Shown piece by piece: positions 45,541 to 53,459 of a stretch of DNA of 64,000 nucleotides. The stretch's first letter is position 1; every line of letters starts with the position of its first letter. This DNA is from Flavobacterium sp. 20NA77.7 (GTDB lineage: Bacteria; Bacteroidota; Bacteroidia; Flavobacteriales; Flavobacteriaceae), in NCBI RefSeq assembly GCF_031326205.1, contig NZ_CP133721.1, forward strand, positions 1,488,001 to 1,552,000, in the 5' to 3' direction. The notes beneath the pieces are model-generated. The model saw only the letters and a list, made by a program, of their open reading frames with translations. It had not been told where the DNA came from and made no database searches. The position numbers were made by a program, and so were the translations under genes.

Positions 45541-46008
45541 ATGAAAAAAAAAATTTTATTTTTAATTGTAGCGTTTACATTAATTGCTTCTGGTTGTGCA
45601 TCAATTGTTTCTGGATCTAAACAGCGAGTTAGTGTTACAACAACACCAGCAAATGCAAAAGTACTAATAAATGGTAATTACGTTGGTGCCACTCCATTAG
45701 TAACCTATTTAAAACGTTCTGAAAAAACTCACAGTATAACTATAGAATTAGAAGGTTATAAACCCTATAACACCACACTAAAGAGAAAACTAAATGGTTG
45801 GGTATTTGGAAATATTATTTTTGGCGGATTAATAGGAGTTATTATAGATGCTAGTACAGGTGCTATGTACCGTGTTTCGGAAAACGAACTTCTAATTGGA
45901 CTTGAAAATAATGTTTCCCTAAAAAAAACTAAAGAAGGTATTTATGTTGCTGTTGTTATGGAAGCCAATGAAAATTGGGAAAAAATTGGAACATTAACGA
46001 AGAATTAA
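45541..46008 (+). CDS. PEGA-domain lipoprotein
   Basis: 155 residues. Lipoprotein signal (IASGCAS), then a PEGA domain (about 30-75: VTTTPANAKVLINGNYVGATP, ITIELEGYKPY). A hydrophobic glycine-rich stretch at about 84-104 (WVFGNIIFGGLIGVIIDAS) could insert in or touch a membrane. PEGA proteins are surface or S-layer associated in other bacteria. Function here unknown. Probably read through from lpdA; a terminator follows. Confidence 0.88.
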   Translation: MKKKILFLIVAFTLIASGCASIVSGSKQRVSVTTTPANAKVLINGNYVGATPLVTYLKRSEKTHSITIELEGYKPYNTTLKRKLNGWVFGNIIFGGLIGVIIDASTGAMYRVSENELLIGLENNVSLKKTKEGIYVAVVMEANENWEKIGTLTKN

Positions 46009-46031
46009 TTTAAAAATTAATTTTTATAACA

Positions 46032-46067
46032 AAAAAGGCTGAATTATTTATTCAGTCTTTTTTTATT
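46032..46067 (+). terminator. Intrinsic terminator after lpdA and the PEGA gene
   Basis: 11-bp stem with one G-T pair (46034-46044 with 46050-46060, arm AAAGGCTGAAT) and a T run, 24 nt after the stop. Confidence 0.87.
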
Positions 46068-46101
46068 TTTGTCACATATAATACATTTAATAAAAAAATA
46101 G

Positions 46102-46109
46102 TACTTTAG
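46102..46109 (+). promoter_or_regulatory. -7-like element before the rimK fusion gene
   Basis: TACTTTAG is one base off TAnnTTTG, 23 nt before the ATG. The 18-nt string at 46092-46109 (AAAAAAATAGTACTTTAG) is identical to 51208-51225 upstream of gcvT, which supports a shared promoter type. Confidence 0.5.
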
Positions 46110-46132
46110 TCTCAAATTATTCCAGATTCCAG

Positions 46133-47491
46133 ATGCAAGAAAAAATAATTATTGGCAGTGAAGAATGGTGTGCATTCCCACAACTTGGTATTCCTGCGAT
46201 TAAAGCACGTGTAGATTCAGGCGCAAAAACTTCGGCATTACATGCTATTAATATCAAAACATTTCAAAAAAATAACGAAAATTGGTTGCGATTTGATATT
46301 AATCCGATTCAAAATAATTCTAAATTTATTATCCATTGCGAAGCGCAACTCATCGACCAGCGCATTGTAAAAAGTTCGAGTGGCACGAGAGAAAAACGTT
46401 ATGTAATTCGCACAGAAGTTGAATTAGGCCCGCACAAATGGAGTGTAGAAGTCACGCTTACAAATAGAGACTCTATGGGATATCGTATGCTGTTAGGAAG
46501 AGAAGCTATGGTAGGTAAACTAATTGTTGACCCCGAAAGAAAATTTGAATTAGGACAACCTTCATCTGATAAATTAAAAGAATATTATTATAAAGATACA
46601 GAAAAAAAAGGGCTCAAAATTGGTGTTTTAGCAAGTAATCCTGATTTATATAGTAATAAAAGAATTATAGAAGCTGGCGAAATGCGTGGACACGAAATGC
46701 ATTTCTTAAACATTAAGTATTGTTACATGAAATTAAGTGCTTCTAATCCAGAAATACACTATCGTGGTGGATTAATACTCAATGATTTTGATGCTATTAT
46801 CCCAAGAATAAGACCAAGTATGACTTATTATGGTTGTGCCTTGACACGACAATTTGAGGCCTTAAAAGTATATGTATTAAACAATGCTTCTGCCATTACA
46901 CAATCAAGAGATAAATTGTTTTCTTTACAGTTGCTACTTAATAATGGCGTAGATATCCCCACAACAGGCTTTGCCAACTCACCATTAGACACAGACGACT
47001 TAATTAAAATGGTAGGAGGCTCACCTTTAATCGTAAAACTCCTTGAAGGAACTCAAGGAAAAGGCGTGGTTTTAGCTGAAACCAAAAAAGCGGCTGAATC
47101 TGTTATTAATGCGTTTAAAAGTTTAAATGCTAATATTTTAGTTCAAGAATTCATTAAGGAAGCGAATGGTAAAGATTTACGCTTATTTGTAGTGGATGGA
47201 AAAGTGGTAGCAGCTATGCAACGGGAAGCTGCTCCAGGCGAATTTAGAGCTAATATCCACATGGGCGGCTCGGCTTCTGTTGTAAAAGTAACCGCCGAAG
47301 AAAAACGCATTGCCATAAAGGCAGCTAAGGCTATGAATTTGAAAGTAGCAGGGGTTGATATTATTCGTTCAAGTAAAGGGCCTTTATTGTTAGAAGTAAA
47401 TTCGTCCCCAGGACTTGAAGGTATTGAAGGTGCTACTCAAAAAGACATCGCAGGCGAAATGATAAAAGCCATTGAAAAAAATTTTAAATAA
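46133..47491 (+). CDS. Fusion of RimK-associated (retropepsin-like) protease domain and RimK-type ATP-grasp ligase
   Basis: 452 residues. Residues about 1-140 are the RimB/Zn_protease (PF05618) aspartyl-protease-like fold with [12 protein letters not shown] and [10 protein letters not shown]. Residues about 160-452 are a RimK ATP-grasp glutamate ligase with [32 protein letters not shown] and [13 protein letters not shown]. coli RimK adds Glu residues to ribosomal protein S6, while here S6 has a basic C-terminus, so the target may differ. The first gene of a four-gene cluster. Confidence 0.9.
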   Translation: MQEKIIIGSEEWCAFPQLGIPAIKARVDSGAKTSALHAINIKTFQKNNENWLRFDINPIQNNSKFIIHCEAQLIDQRIVKSSSGTREKRYVIRTEVELGPHKWSVEVTLTNRDSMGYRMLLGREAMVGKLIVDPERKFELGQPSSDKLKEYYYKDTEKKGLKIGVLASNPDLYSNKRIIEAGEMRGHEMHFLNIKYCYMKLSASNPEIHYRGGLILNDFDAIIPRIRPSMTYYGCALTRQFEALKVYVLNNASAITQSRDKLFSLQLLLNNGVDIPTTGFANSPLDTDDLIKMVGGSPLIVKLLEGTQGKGVVLAETKKAAESVINAFKSLNANILVQEFIKEANGKDLRLFVVDGKVVAAMQREAAPGEFRANIHMGGSASVVKVTAEEKRIAIKAAKAMNLKVAGVDIIRSSKGPLLLEVNSSPGLEGIEGATQKDIAGEMIKAIEKNFK

Positions 47492-47494
47492 CTC

Positions 47495-48004
47495 ATGAAT
47501 CTTTATTTAGACATTATCATTAGAAGTGTTTCCGTGTATTTTTTCATGGTTATAGCGCTACGCATTTTTGGAAAAAGAGAACTATCTCAACTTAATTCAG
47601 CAGACATTGTTCTTATTTTATTGATAAGTAATTCGGTGCAAAATGCTATGGTAGGCAGCGATACCTCTCTTGAAGGCGGAATCATTGCAGCCTTTGTTCT
47701 TTTTTTGACCAATTTTATTTTAAAAAAAGTCATAGACAAATCGCCCTTTATTAAAGAGCTAGTTGTAAGTAAGCCTCAGGTCCTCATTCATAATGGAAAA
47801 ATTGAGTTCAAGACATTAGCTAAATTAAGTATTACCTCAGATGAATTAGACGAAGCAATTAGAGAACATGGTGTTGAAAACTATAAAGCAGTCAAACTTG
47901 CCATGCTCGAAATTGACGGAAACATCAGTATCATTTCTGGCGAATCTGCCTTAAAGCAAACGCATCACAAAAGAAAAATTCACAAAACCTTAAACGAATT
48001 GTAA
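47495..48004 (+). CDS. DUF421 (YetF-like) membrane protein
   Basis: 169 residues. Three transmembrane helices in the first ~90 residues, then the DUF421 soluble domain (KPQVLIHNGKIEFKTLAKLSITSDELDEAIREHGV). Family members are of unknown function, in Bacillus linked to sporulation or stress. It follows the RimK fusion by 3 nt and overlaps the next ATG by one base at 48004, so operonic. Confidence 0.9.
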   Translation: MNLYLDIIIRSVSVYFFMVIALRIFGKRELSQLNSADIVLILLISNSVQNAMVGSDTSLEGGIIAAFVLFLTNFILKKVIDKSPFIKELVVSKPQVLIHNGKIEFKTLAKLSITSDELDEAIREHGVENYKAVKLAMLEIDGNISIISGESALKQTHHKRKIHKTLNEL

Positions 48005-48186
48005 TGAATAAATTTACTAAAACTGCCTTAACAATAATCGCCGTAGCTAGTGTGTTGATTTTAGTAGGTGCTTTTTTCAAGATTATGCATTGGACAGGAG
48101 GAGAAACTATTTTAGCCATTTCTTTACTTACAGAATTACTTGCTGGAGGCGCACTTTTAATTCATCTTATTAGAACTAAAAATTAA
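48004..48186 (+). CDS. Small two-helix membrane protein resembling the GldL hairpin
   Basis: 60 residues. Two transmembrane helices. The core SVLILVGAFFKIMHWTGGETILAISLLTE closely follows the pattern at the N-terminal membrane hairpin of GldL (VGALFKI-HWPG-LTIGLLTE), the proton-driven T9SS/gliding motor subunit. The downstream GldL cytoplasmic part is absent. It overlaps both neighbours by one base (48004 and 48186), so translation is coupled. Function unknown. Confidence 0.8.
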   Translation: MNKFTKTALTIIAVASVLILVGAFFKIMHWTGGETILAISLLTELLAGGALLIHLIRTKN

Positions 48187-48374
48187 TGGCGTTAGCATAC
48201 AAACCAAATTGCGAGAAATGTAATAAAACATTAACCATGCAATCAGAAGCGTGTATATGCAGTTATGAATGTACTTTTTGCGAATCTTGTTCAGAAGAAA
48301 TGCATTTTTGTTGTCCAAATTGCCAAGGTGAACTTGTGAAAAGACCTAAACGAAAACCAATAGAAAATAATTAA
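48186..48374 (+). CDS. DUF1272 Cys-rich protein
   Basis: 62 residues with ten Cys (CEKC, ACIC, CTFCESC, CCPNC), consistent with a DUF1272 zinc-binding domain. Soluble, basic tail. Function unknown. The last gene of the RimK fusion, DUF421, GldL-like, DUF1272 cluster; its ATG overlaps the preceding stop by one base. Confidence 0.9.
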   Translation: MALAYKPNCEKCNKTLTMQSEACICSYECTFCESCSEEMHFCCPNCQGELVKRPKRKPIENN

Positions 48375-48431
48375 ATTTAAAAAATCTAAAACTTGATCTA
48401 CCAATTCCTCAGCCCACGTTTAGAAATTTTC

Positions 48432-48459
48432 ACTTCAGACTTTAGACTTTAGACTTTAG
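48432..48459. repeat. Phased heptamer array, ACTTTAG type
   Basis: Four contiguous units starting at 48432, 48439, 48446 and 48453: ACTTCAG, then ACTTTAG three times. Two degenerate units (ATTAATT, ACTACTT) continue to 48473 and cover the hutH stop codon (48468-48470). Confidence 0.82.
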
Positions 48460-48467
48460 ATTAATTA

Positions 48468-49970
48468 CTACTTAATCTCTTCTACTTGAAAACTTTTCAA
48501 AAAATGAATTGATTTTTCAATGTCATAATGTAAAATTCTGTCTTCCGTTACAAAAGAAACTTCTTCACGATAGGCTTTTACAAATAGTTCTATAAAATCA
48601 CTGGATTTTAATGGCCTTCTAAATTCTAATGCTTGTGCAGCATTAAATAATTCGATAGCAAGGATTCGTTCCACATTTTCAACTATTTTCAATGCTTTAG
48701 TAGCTGCATTAGCCCCCATACTCACATGATCTTCTTGCCCATTACTAGACACAATACTGTCAATACTTGCAGGAGTGGCCAATTGTTTATTTTGACTCAC
48801 AATACTCGCTGCCGTATATTGCGGAATCATAAATCCTGAATTTAATCCTGGATTCTGAACCAAAAAAGCAGGTAAACCACGTAATCCAGAAATCAATTGA
48901 TAGGTTCTTCGTTCAGAAATATTTCCTAATTCGGCTAGTGCAATACCTAAATAATCTAAAGCTAATGCCAAAGGTTGGCCATGGAAATTTCCTCCCGATA
49001 TAATTAAATCTTCACCCACAAAAATATTTGGATTATCGGTTACCGAATTAATTTCTGTCGTAAACACTTTTTTGACAAAATCAAGCGTATCTTTTGTTGC
49101 ACCATGCACTTGCGGAATACATCTAAACGAATATGGATCTTGCACATGCGCTTTTGGTTGCGCTATAATTTCACTATCTTCCAGCAAAGACAACATTCGA
49201 GCAGCCGTATTTACTTGCCCTTTATGCGGACGAACTAAATGAATCAAATCTGTAAACGGCTCCTTTCTTCCATCAAAGCCTTCTAAGGAAACAGCACTAA
49301 TTACATCGGCTAAATAGGCTAATTTTTCGGCTTGCAATAAATTATACACACCATAAGCGCTCATAAATTGTGTGCCATTTAACAAAGCCAAACCTTCTTT
49401 GGATTGCAATACAATAGGAGCTAATTTTAATTTCCCCAAAACTTTATGTGCAGGTTGTCTAAATCCGTCGTAATACACCTCCCCTTCCCCTATTAAAGGC
49501 AAACACAAATGAGCCAAGGGAGACAAATCACCCGAAGCACCTAATGAACCTTGTGTGTACACGACAGGCAAAATATCATAATTGTAAAAATCAATTAAGC
49601 GCTCTACGGTTTGCAATTGCACCCCAGAATGTCCATAACTAAGCGATTGAATTTTTAAAAACAACATAATTTTTACCACCTCATGCGGCACTTCATCACC
49701 CGTTCCACAAGCATGTGATTTCATTAAGTTTTCCTGTAATTGCGATAAGTTTTCATTGGAAATTTTCACATTACACAACGAACCAAAACCTGTATTGATA
49801 CCATAAATAGGGGTTTCATTAGCCTGCATTTTAGCATTTAAATAACTTCTACATTTTTCAATATTGGAGATAGCTTCCTCAGAAAGGGCTAGTTTTTTAC
49901 CTTGAAAAATGATTTCGTTTACGTGCGCTAGGGTAAGTAAATTTGAACTGATATAATGTATTGTTTCCAT
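48468..49970 (-). CDS. hutH: Histidine ammonia-lyase
   Basis: Deaminates histidine to urocanate, the first step of histidine degradation. 500 residues. The autocatalytic MIO cofactor motif Ala-Ser-Gly is present in GSLGASGDLSPLAH (about 142-155), with HGATKDTLDF and NPGLNSGFMIPQYTAAS. The second hut gene of the window, hutI, is 11 kb upstream on the other strand. The 3' end meets a heptamer array. Confidence 0.96.
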   Translation of the reverse strand: METIHYISSNLLTLAHVNEIIFQGKKLALSEEAISNIEKCRSYLNAKMQANETPIYGINTGFGSLCNVKISNENLSQLQENLMKSHACGTGDEVPHEVVKIMLFLKIQSLSYGHSGVQLQTVERLIDFYNYDILPVVYTQGSLGASGDLSPLAHLCLPLIGEGEVYYDGFRQPAHKVLGKLKLAPIVLQSKEGLALLNGTQFMSAYGVYNLLQAEKLAYLADVISAVSLEGFDGRKEPFTDLIHLVRPHKGQVNTAARMLSLLEDSEIIAQPKAHVQDPYSFRCIPQVHGATKDTLDFVKKVFTTEINSVTDNPNIFVGEDLIISGGNFHGQPLALALDYLGIALAELGNISERRTYQLISGLRGLPAFLVQNPGLNSGFMIPQYTAASIVSQNKQLATPASIDSIVSSNGQEDHVSMGANAATKALKIVENVERILAIELFNAAQALEFRRPLKSSDFIELFVKAYREEVSFVTEDRILHYDIEKSIHFLKSFQVEEIK

Positions 49971-50154
49971 GAGCCTGATTAAAGTGTCAAAATTCTACAA
50001 ACAAATATTAAAAAGCAACTTTTTTAAAAGCTATTTTCAGGAGATAACCATTTTGCTTATTTATTTTTTTATATTTACGATTGATTCGATTTTTTATCTA
50101 AAACAAGTATAAAGAAGAGTTAATGGCAAGTTATTTCATCGAAAACTAAAAATT

Positions 50155-50556
50155 ATGAAAAAATTTATAATCCGTATTATTATCCGTGTTTCAACCATTA
50201 TCATTGGAGGTTTTGCGTTTATTTTATATAGCTTTTATTTAATGGACATAGAAGATCGCTATGGAGATTTACAACAATTATATTTTGACTCAAAATCTGG
50301 AGATATAATCATTAATAATATGAATGGAAATATTGGACTGATAGAATTTAATAAAAGACGAGTATTTGTGAATACCGGAAAAAAGACTTTACATATTGAT
50401 GAATGGCTTGATCCTCAGAATAAATACATTATTAATACCGATATTTATCGACCAAAATTCGGAAGAGAATATCTAAATTTAAAGAGAAATGAGATTGAAA
50501 AAAAACTTAAATCAGAAAATTTAGAGTCGATTTCGCATCTAGAAATTAAATATTAA
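50155..50556 (+). CDS. Membrane-anchored protein of unknown function
   Basis: 133 residues with an N-terminal transmembrane helix (about 5-30), then a small hydrophilic domain with FDSKSGDIIINNMNGNIGLI and a Lys/Glu-rich C-terminus. No family recognised. AT-rich like the accessory genes near 31-33 kb. Followed 67 nt later by another unknown gene of the same kind. Confidence 0.62.
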   Translation: MKKFIIRIIIRVSTIIIGGFAFILYSFYLMDIEDRYGDLQQLYFDSKSGDIIINNMNGNIGLIEFNKRRVFVNTGKKTLHIDEWLDPQNKYIINTDIYRPKFGREYLNLKRNEIEKKLKSENLESISHLEIKY

Positions 50557-50623
50557 ATCAGTGACCAAAGATTTTTGTTAACAAAATATGTGGATATAAT
50601 AACTTAATCCAAATTTTTTAGAT

Positions 50624-51127
50624 ATGAAAAAGAAAATAATGTTATTAGCTATATCAGTAATAATCATTTTACTTGCTTATTCTTTTTTTACTTTTCCCAA
50701 TAAAGAAAAAATCAAAAATAATCTAATAAATAAATATTCAGAAAGCGTTACACCTGACAAAAAGAATTTTGATAGTTTAGTAAAAATTGAATTAAACCAA
50801 AATCAATCAATACTTATAAATGAAACAAAAACAGCTAAAATATACAATAATTTATTACCCTTATTTTATCATAAATTTGAATTGAATGAAACAGAAAAAA
50901 TTTTAAAAATCATTTGTGATTCAACAAATTATAAATGGGGTGAAATTGGAACTCCTTTTTATGACGAAACGATAATTCTTTTTGATAAAAATGAAAATGA
51001 AATTGGTTATATAGATATTAGTTTAGACGGTCAAATCAATATGTTTCCAAATTTAGCAATTACAAAATGGGGATTATTAACTGATAAAGGTTTTAAAGAA
51101 TTAGTCATAGCTACTAGAAGTAAATAA
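50624..51127 (+). CDS. Membrane-anchored or secreted protein of unknown function
   Basis: 167 residues, a hydrophobic N-terminal segment (about 5-25) that could be an anchor or signal, then a hydrophilic domain with KWGEIGTPFYDETIILFDKNENEIGYIDISLDGQ. No family recognised. Stands between hutH/50155 and gcvT without a terminator on either side. Possibly accessory. Confidence 0.62.
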   Translation: MKKKIMLLAISVIIILLAYSFFTFPNKEKIKNNLINKYSESVTPDKKNFDSLVKIELNQNQSILINETKTAKIYNNLLPLFYHKFELNETEKILKIICDSTNYKWGEIGTPFYDETIILFDKNENEIGYIDISLDGQINMFPNLAITKWGLLTDKGFKELVIATRSK

Positions 51128-51217
51128 AAAAGCTAATTACTTTTACCAAAAACGTATAACATGTACACAATCCCAAAAAACACCCCCATTTTACATTTAT
51201 AATTATCAAAAAAATAG

Positions 51218-51225
51218 TACTTTAG
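51218..51225 (+). promoter_or_regulatory. -7-like element before gcvT
   Basis: TACTTTAG, 28 nt before the ATG. It is part of an 18-nt string (51208-51225) identical to the one upstream of the RimK fusion gene. Confidence 0.5.
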
Positions 51226-51253
51226 CGCTTTAATATTCAATGAAATTAGTAAT

Positions 51254-52336
51254 ATGAAAAATACAGCTTTAACAGCTATTCACGAAAAATTAGGTGCAAA
51301 GATGGTGCCCTTTGCAGGATACAACATGCCCGTACAATATGAAGGCGTAAATGTAGAACACGAAACCGTTAGAAATGGTGTAGGCGTTTTTGATGTGTCG
51401 CACATGGGTGAGTTCTTTTTAAAGGGCGAAAATGCGTTAGCCTTAATTCAGAAAGCAACCTCTAATGATGCTTCTAAATTAGTAAACGGTAAAGCACAAT
51501 ATTCTTGCTTGCCTAACAACGAGGGCGGTATTGTAGACGACTTAATTGTGTATAAAATAGAAGACAATCATTATTTATTAGTGGTAAATGCTTCTAATAT
51601 TGAAAAAGACTGGAACTGGATCAGTTCTCACAACGATTTAGGTGTAGAAATGGTGAATGCATCAGATGCTTATTCTTTATTAGCTATTCAAGGACCAAAA
51701 GCTGCGGATGCTATGCAATCGTTAACTTCTATTGATTTAGCCAATATGGGCTATTACACGTTTCAAATTGGGGATTTCGCCGGAAAAAGCGATGTAATTG
51801 TTTCGGCTACAGGCTATACCGGTTCGGGTGGTTTTGAAATTTATTTTAAAAACGAAGACGCCGAATATATTTGGAACAAAGTTTTTGAAGCAGGAACAGC
51901 TTTCGGAATCAAACCTATTGGTTTAGCGGCTCGCGACACCTTACGTTTAGAAATGGGATTCTGTTTATATGGTAATGATATCAACGAGACGACTTCTCCT
52001 TTAGAAGCAGGTTTAGGCTGGATAACCAAATTTGACAAAACATTTACCAATTCAGAAAACTTAAAACAACAAAAAGAATTAGGTGTTTCACGTAAATTAG
52101 TTGGTTTTGAAATGGTAGAAAGAGGTATTCCTCGTCACGATTATGAAATTTGTGATGCCAACGGTAATGTCGTAGGAATCGTAACTTCGGGAACACAATC
52201 ACCATCATTAGGAATTGCAATTGGGATGGGCTATGTTCCTACAGAATTAGCAACTGTAGATTCAGAAATTTATATTCGCATTCGAAACAAAGACATTAAA
52301 GCTAAAGTGGTTAAAATGCCTTTTTACAAAAAATAA
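51254..52336 (+). CDS. gcvT: Aminomethyltransferase (glycine cleavage T-protein)
   Basis: Transfers the methylene group from the H-protein to tetrahydrofolate. 360 residues. N-terminal [13 protein letters not shown] and [13 protein letters not shown] motifs, [11 protein letters not shown], and the C-terminal barrel with [21 protein letters not shown]. The other glycine cleavage genes (gcvH, gcvP) are not in the window. The shared E3 subunit LpdA is at 44114. Confidence 0.97.
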   Translation: MKNTALTAIHEKLGAKMVPFAGYNMPVQYEGVNVEHETVRNGVGVFDVSHMGEFFLKGENALALIQKATSNDASKLVNGKAQYSCLPNNEGGIVDDLIVYKIEDNHYLLVVNASNIEKDWNWISSHNDLGVEMVNASDAYSLLAIQGPKAADAMQSLTSIDLANMGYYTFQIGDFAGKSDVIVSATGYTGSGGFEIYFKNEDAEYIWNKVFEAGTAFGIKPIGLAARDTLRLEMGFCLYGNDINETTSPLEAGLGWITKFDKTFTNSENLKQQKELGVSRKLVGFEMVERGIPRHDYEICDANGNVVGIVTSGTQSPSLGIAIGMGYVPTELATVDSEIYIRIRNKDIKAKVVKMPFYKK

Positions 52337-52355
52337 TTATTATCTTTTTTACGAT

Positions 52356-52892
52356 ATGAAAAAATTTATACACCTATTTTTACTTTGTTGCGGTCTAGGA
52401 TTTGCTCAAAATCACGCTATTAAATTTAATCCTGCTGGTTTCATTTACAAAGGTTTTGAAATTAGCTATGAAACAAAAGCTGAAAATAATAATAGTTTTG
52501 AAATCATACTTGCTCATAGTAAGTTTGACATGAATGATCCCTATGGTGATTTAAGCTTTTATGGCGCTGAATTCAAGTACAAGTTTTTTACCTCTAAAAA
52601 TAGAAAAACATTTGAAGGTTTTTACATTGCTCCCGTAGGAACGTATGGAGAAGCTAATCGAACCGTTGCTTTAAATGGATATACTATTAGAAAAGACAAA
52701 GCTAATGTAGCGGGGTTTGGAGCTATTATAGGCAACCAATGGATTTTTCAACAATCAAAAACACATGGCTTTCTATTAGACTTAAACGCAGGATTTTCAA
52801 ACTATTTTACAAATGCAACACCGGGTTTAGATGCTTCAGGTGTAAAAGGATTTAAAGTAAGACTAGGTATTGCACTAGGTTATGCCTTTTAA
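52356..52892 (+). CDS. Outer-membrane beta-barrel-like protein
   Basis: 178 residues. Signal peptide ending GLGFAQN, then alternating hydrophobic/polar strands with an aromatic C-terminus (GIALGYAF) as in small outer-membrane barrels. The layout KFNPAGFIYKGFEISYE resembles DUF3575-type proteins. No enzymatic motif. It follows gcvT by 19 nt and ends at a bidirectional terminator. Confidence 0.75.
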   Translation: MKKFIHLFLLCCGLGFAQNHAIKFNPAGFIYKGFEISYETKAENNNSFEIILAHSKFDMNDPYGDLSFYGAEFKYKFFTSKNRKTFEGFYIAPVGTYGEANRTVALNGYTIRKDKANVAGFGAIIGNQWIFQQSKTHGFLLDLNAGFSNYFTNATPGLDASGVKGFKVRLGIALGYAF

Positions 52893-52906
52893 TTTAGCGC
52901 AATCTA

Positions 52907-52943
52907 ATAAAAAAGGTCTGACTAAATAGTCAGACCTTTTTTA
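52907..52943. terminator. Bidirectional intrinsic terminator
   Basis: A 15-bp perfect stem (52909-52923 with 52928-52942; arm AAAAAAGGTCTGACT), AAAT loop, A run on one side and T run on the other. Serves the convergent genes ending at 52892 (plus) and 52944 (minus). Confidence 0.9.
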
Positions 52944-53381
52944 TTACTCATTAAACTTCCAACTAAATTCGTCTTTATCATTAATCACAGCCCCTAATTC
53001 TACTCTTACCACCTCATCATATTCTACAAATAGTAGTAACCAATTGTCTTCATTAAAATACATCGTTACACCGTCTTCGTCTGTAGCTTCAAATTTGGTA
53101 ATTTTTTGCAATGCCAAATTACCATTCACCATGTCCCAGGGTTGATGTACAATTTTGTTAGCAAAAAGAGTCAACTCAGGATTAGACATCGTCATATACC
53201 CTAAACGGAAATCTTCTTGTGCATAAAACGTAAGCTTCATTTTTTCTTTATTGTACACGTAAACAATATTATCTTCGTCATCTTTAAACGTACTATTTGG
53301 CTTGCCACATAATGCTTCAACATATTTTTGTGTCATTCCAAAGAGTAACCTGTCTATTCCGTGTTGTAAATGTAATTCCAT
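52944..53381 (-). CDS. Hypothetical acidic cytoplasmic protein
   Basis: 145 residues, no signal or membrane segment. The N-terminus GIDRLLFGMTQKYVEALCGKPN has the pattern seen in small SmpA/OmlA-like or immunity-type folds (a GMTxxxVxxxxGKP-like loop), and TFKDDEDNIVYVYNKEKMKLTF follows. No family assigned with confidence. Between a bidirectional terminator and the typA terminator, so transcribed alone. Confidence 0.7.
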   Translation of the reverse strand: MELHLQHGIDRLLFGMTQKYVEALCGKPNSTFKDDEDNIVYVYNKEKMKLTFYAQEDFRLGYMTMSNPELTLFANKIVHQPWDMVNGNLALQKITKFEATDEDGVTMYFNEDNWLLLFVEYDEVVRVELGAVINDKDEFSWKFNE

Positions 53382-53410
53382 CCTAATTTTATTTGAAACA
53401 AAGGTAAACT

Positions 53411-53439
53411 AAAAAACCACGAAATTTTCGTGGTTTTTT
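53411..53439 (-). terminator. Intrinsic terminator of typA
   Basis: Arm AAAAAACCACGAA pairs with TTCGTGGTTTTTT, T run on the minus strand, 21 nt after the typA stop. Confidence 0.85.
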
Positions 53440-53459
53440 AAAATTATTTATACACTAAT

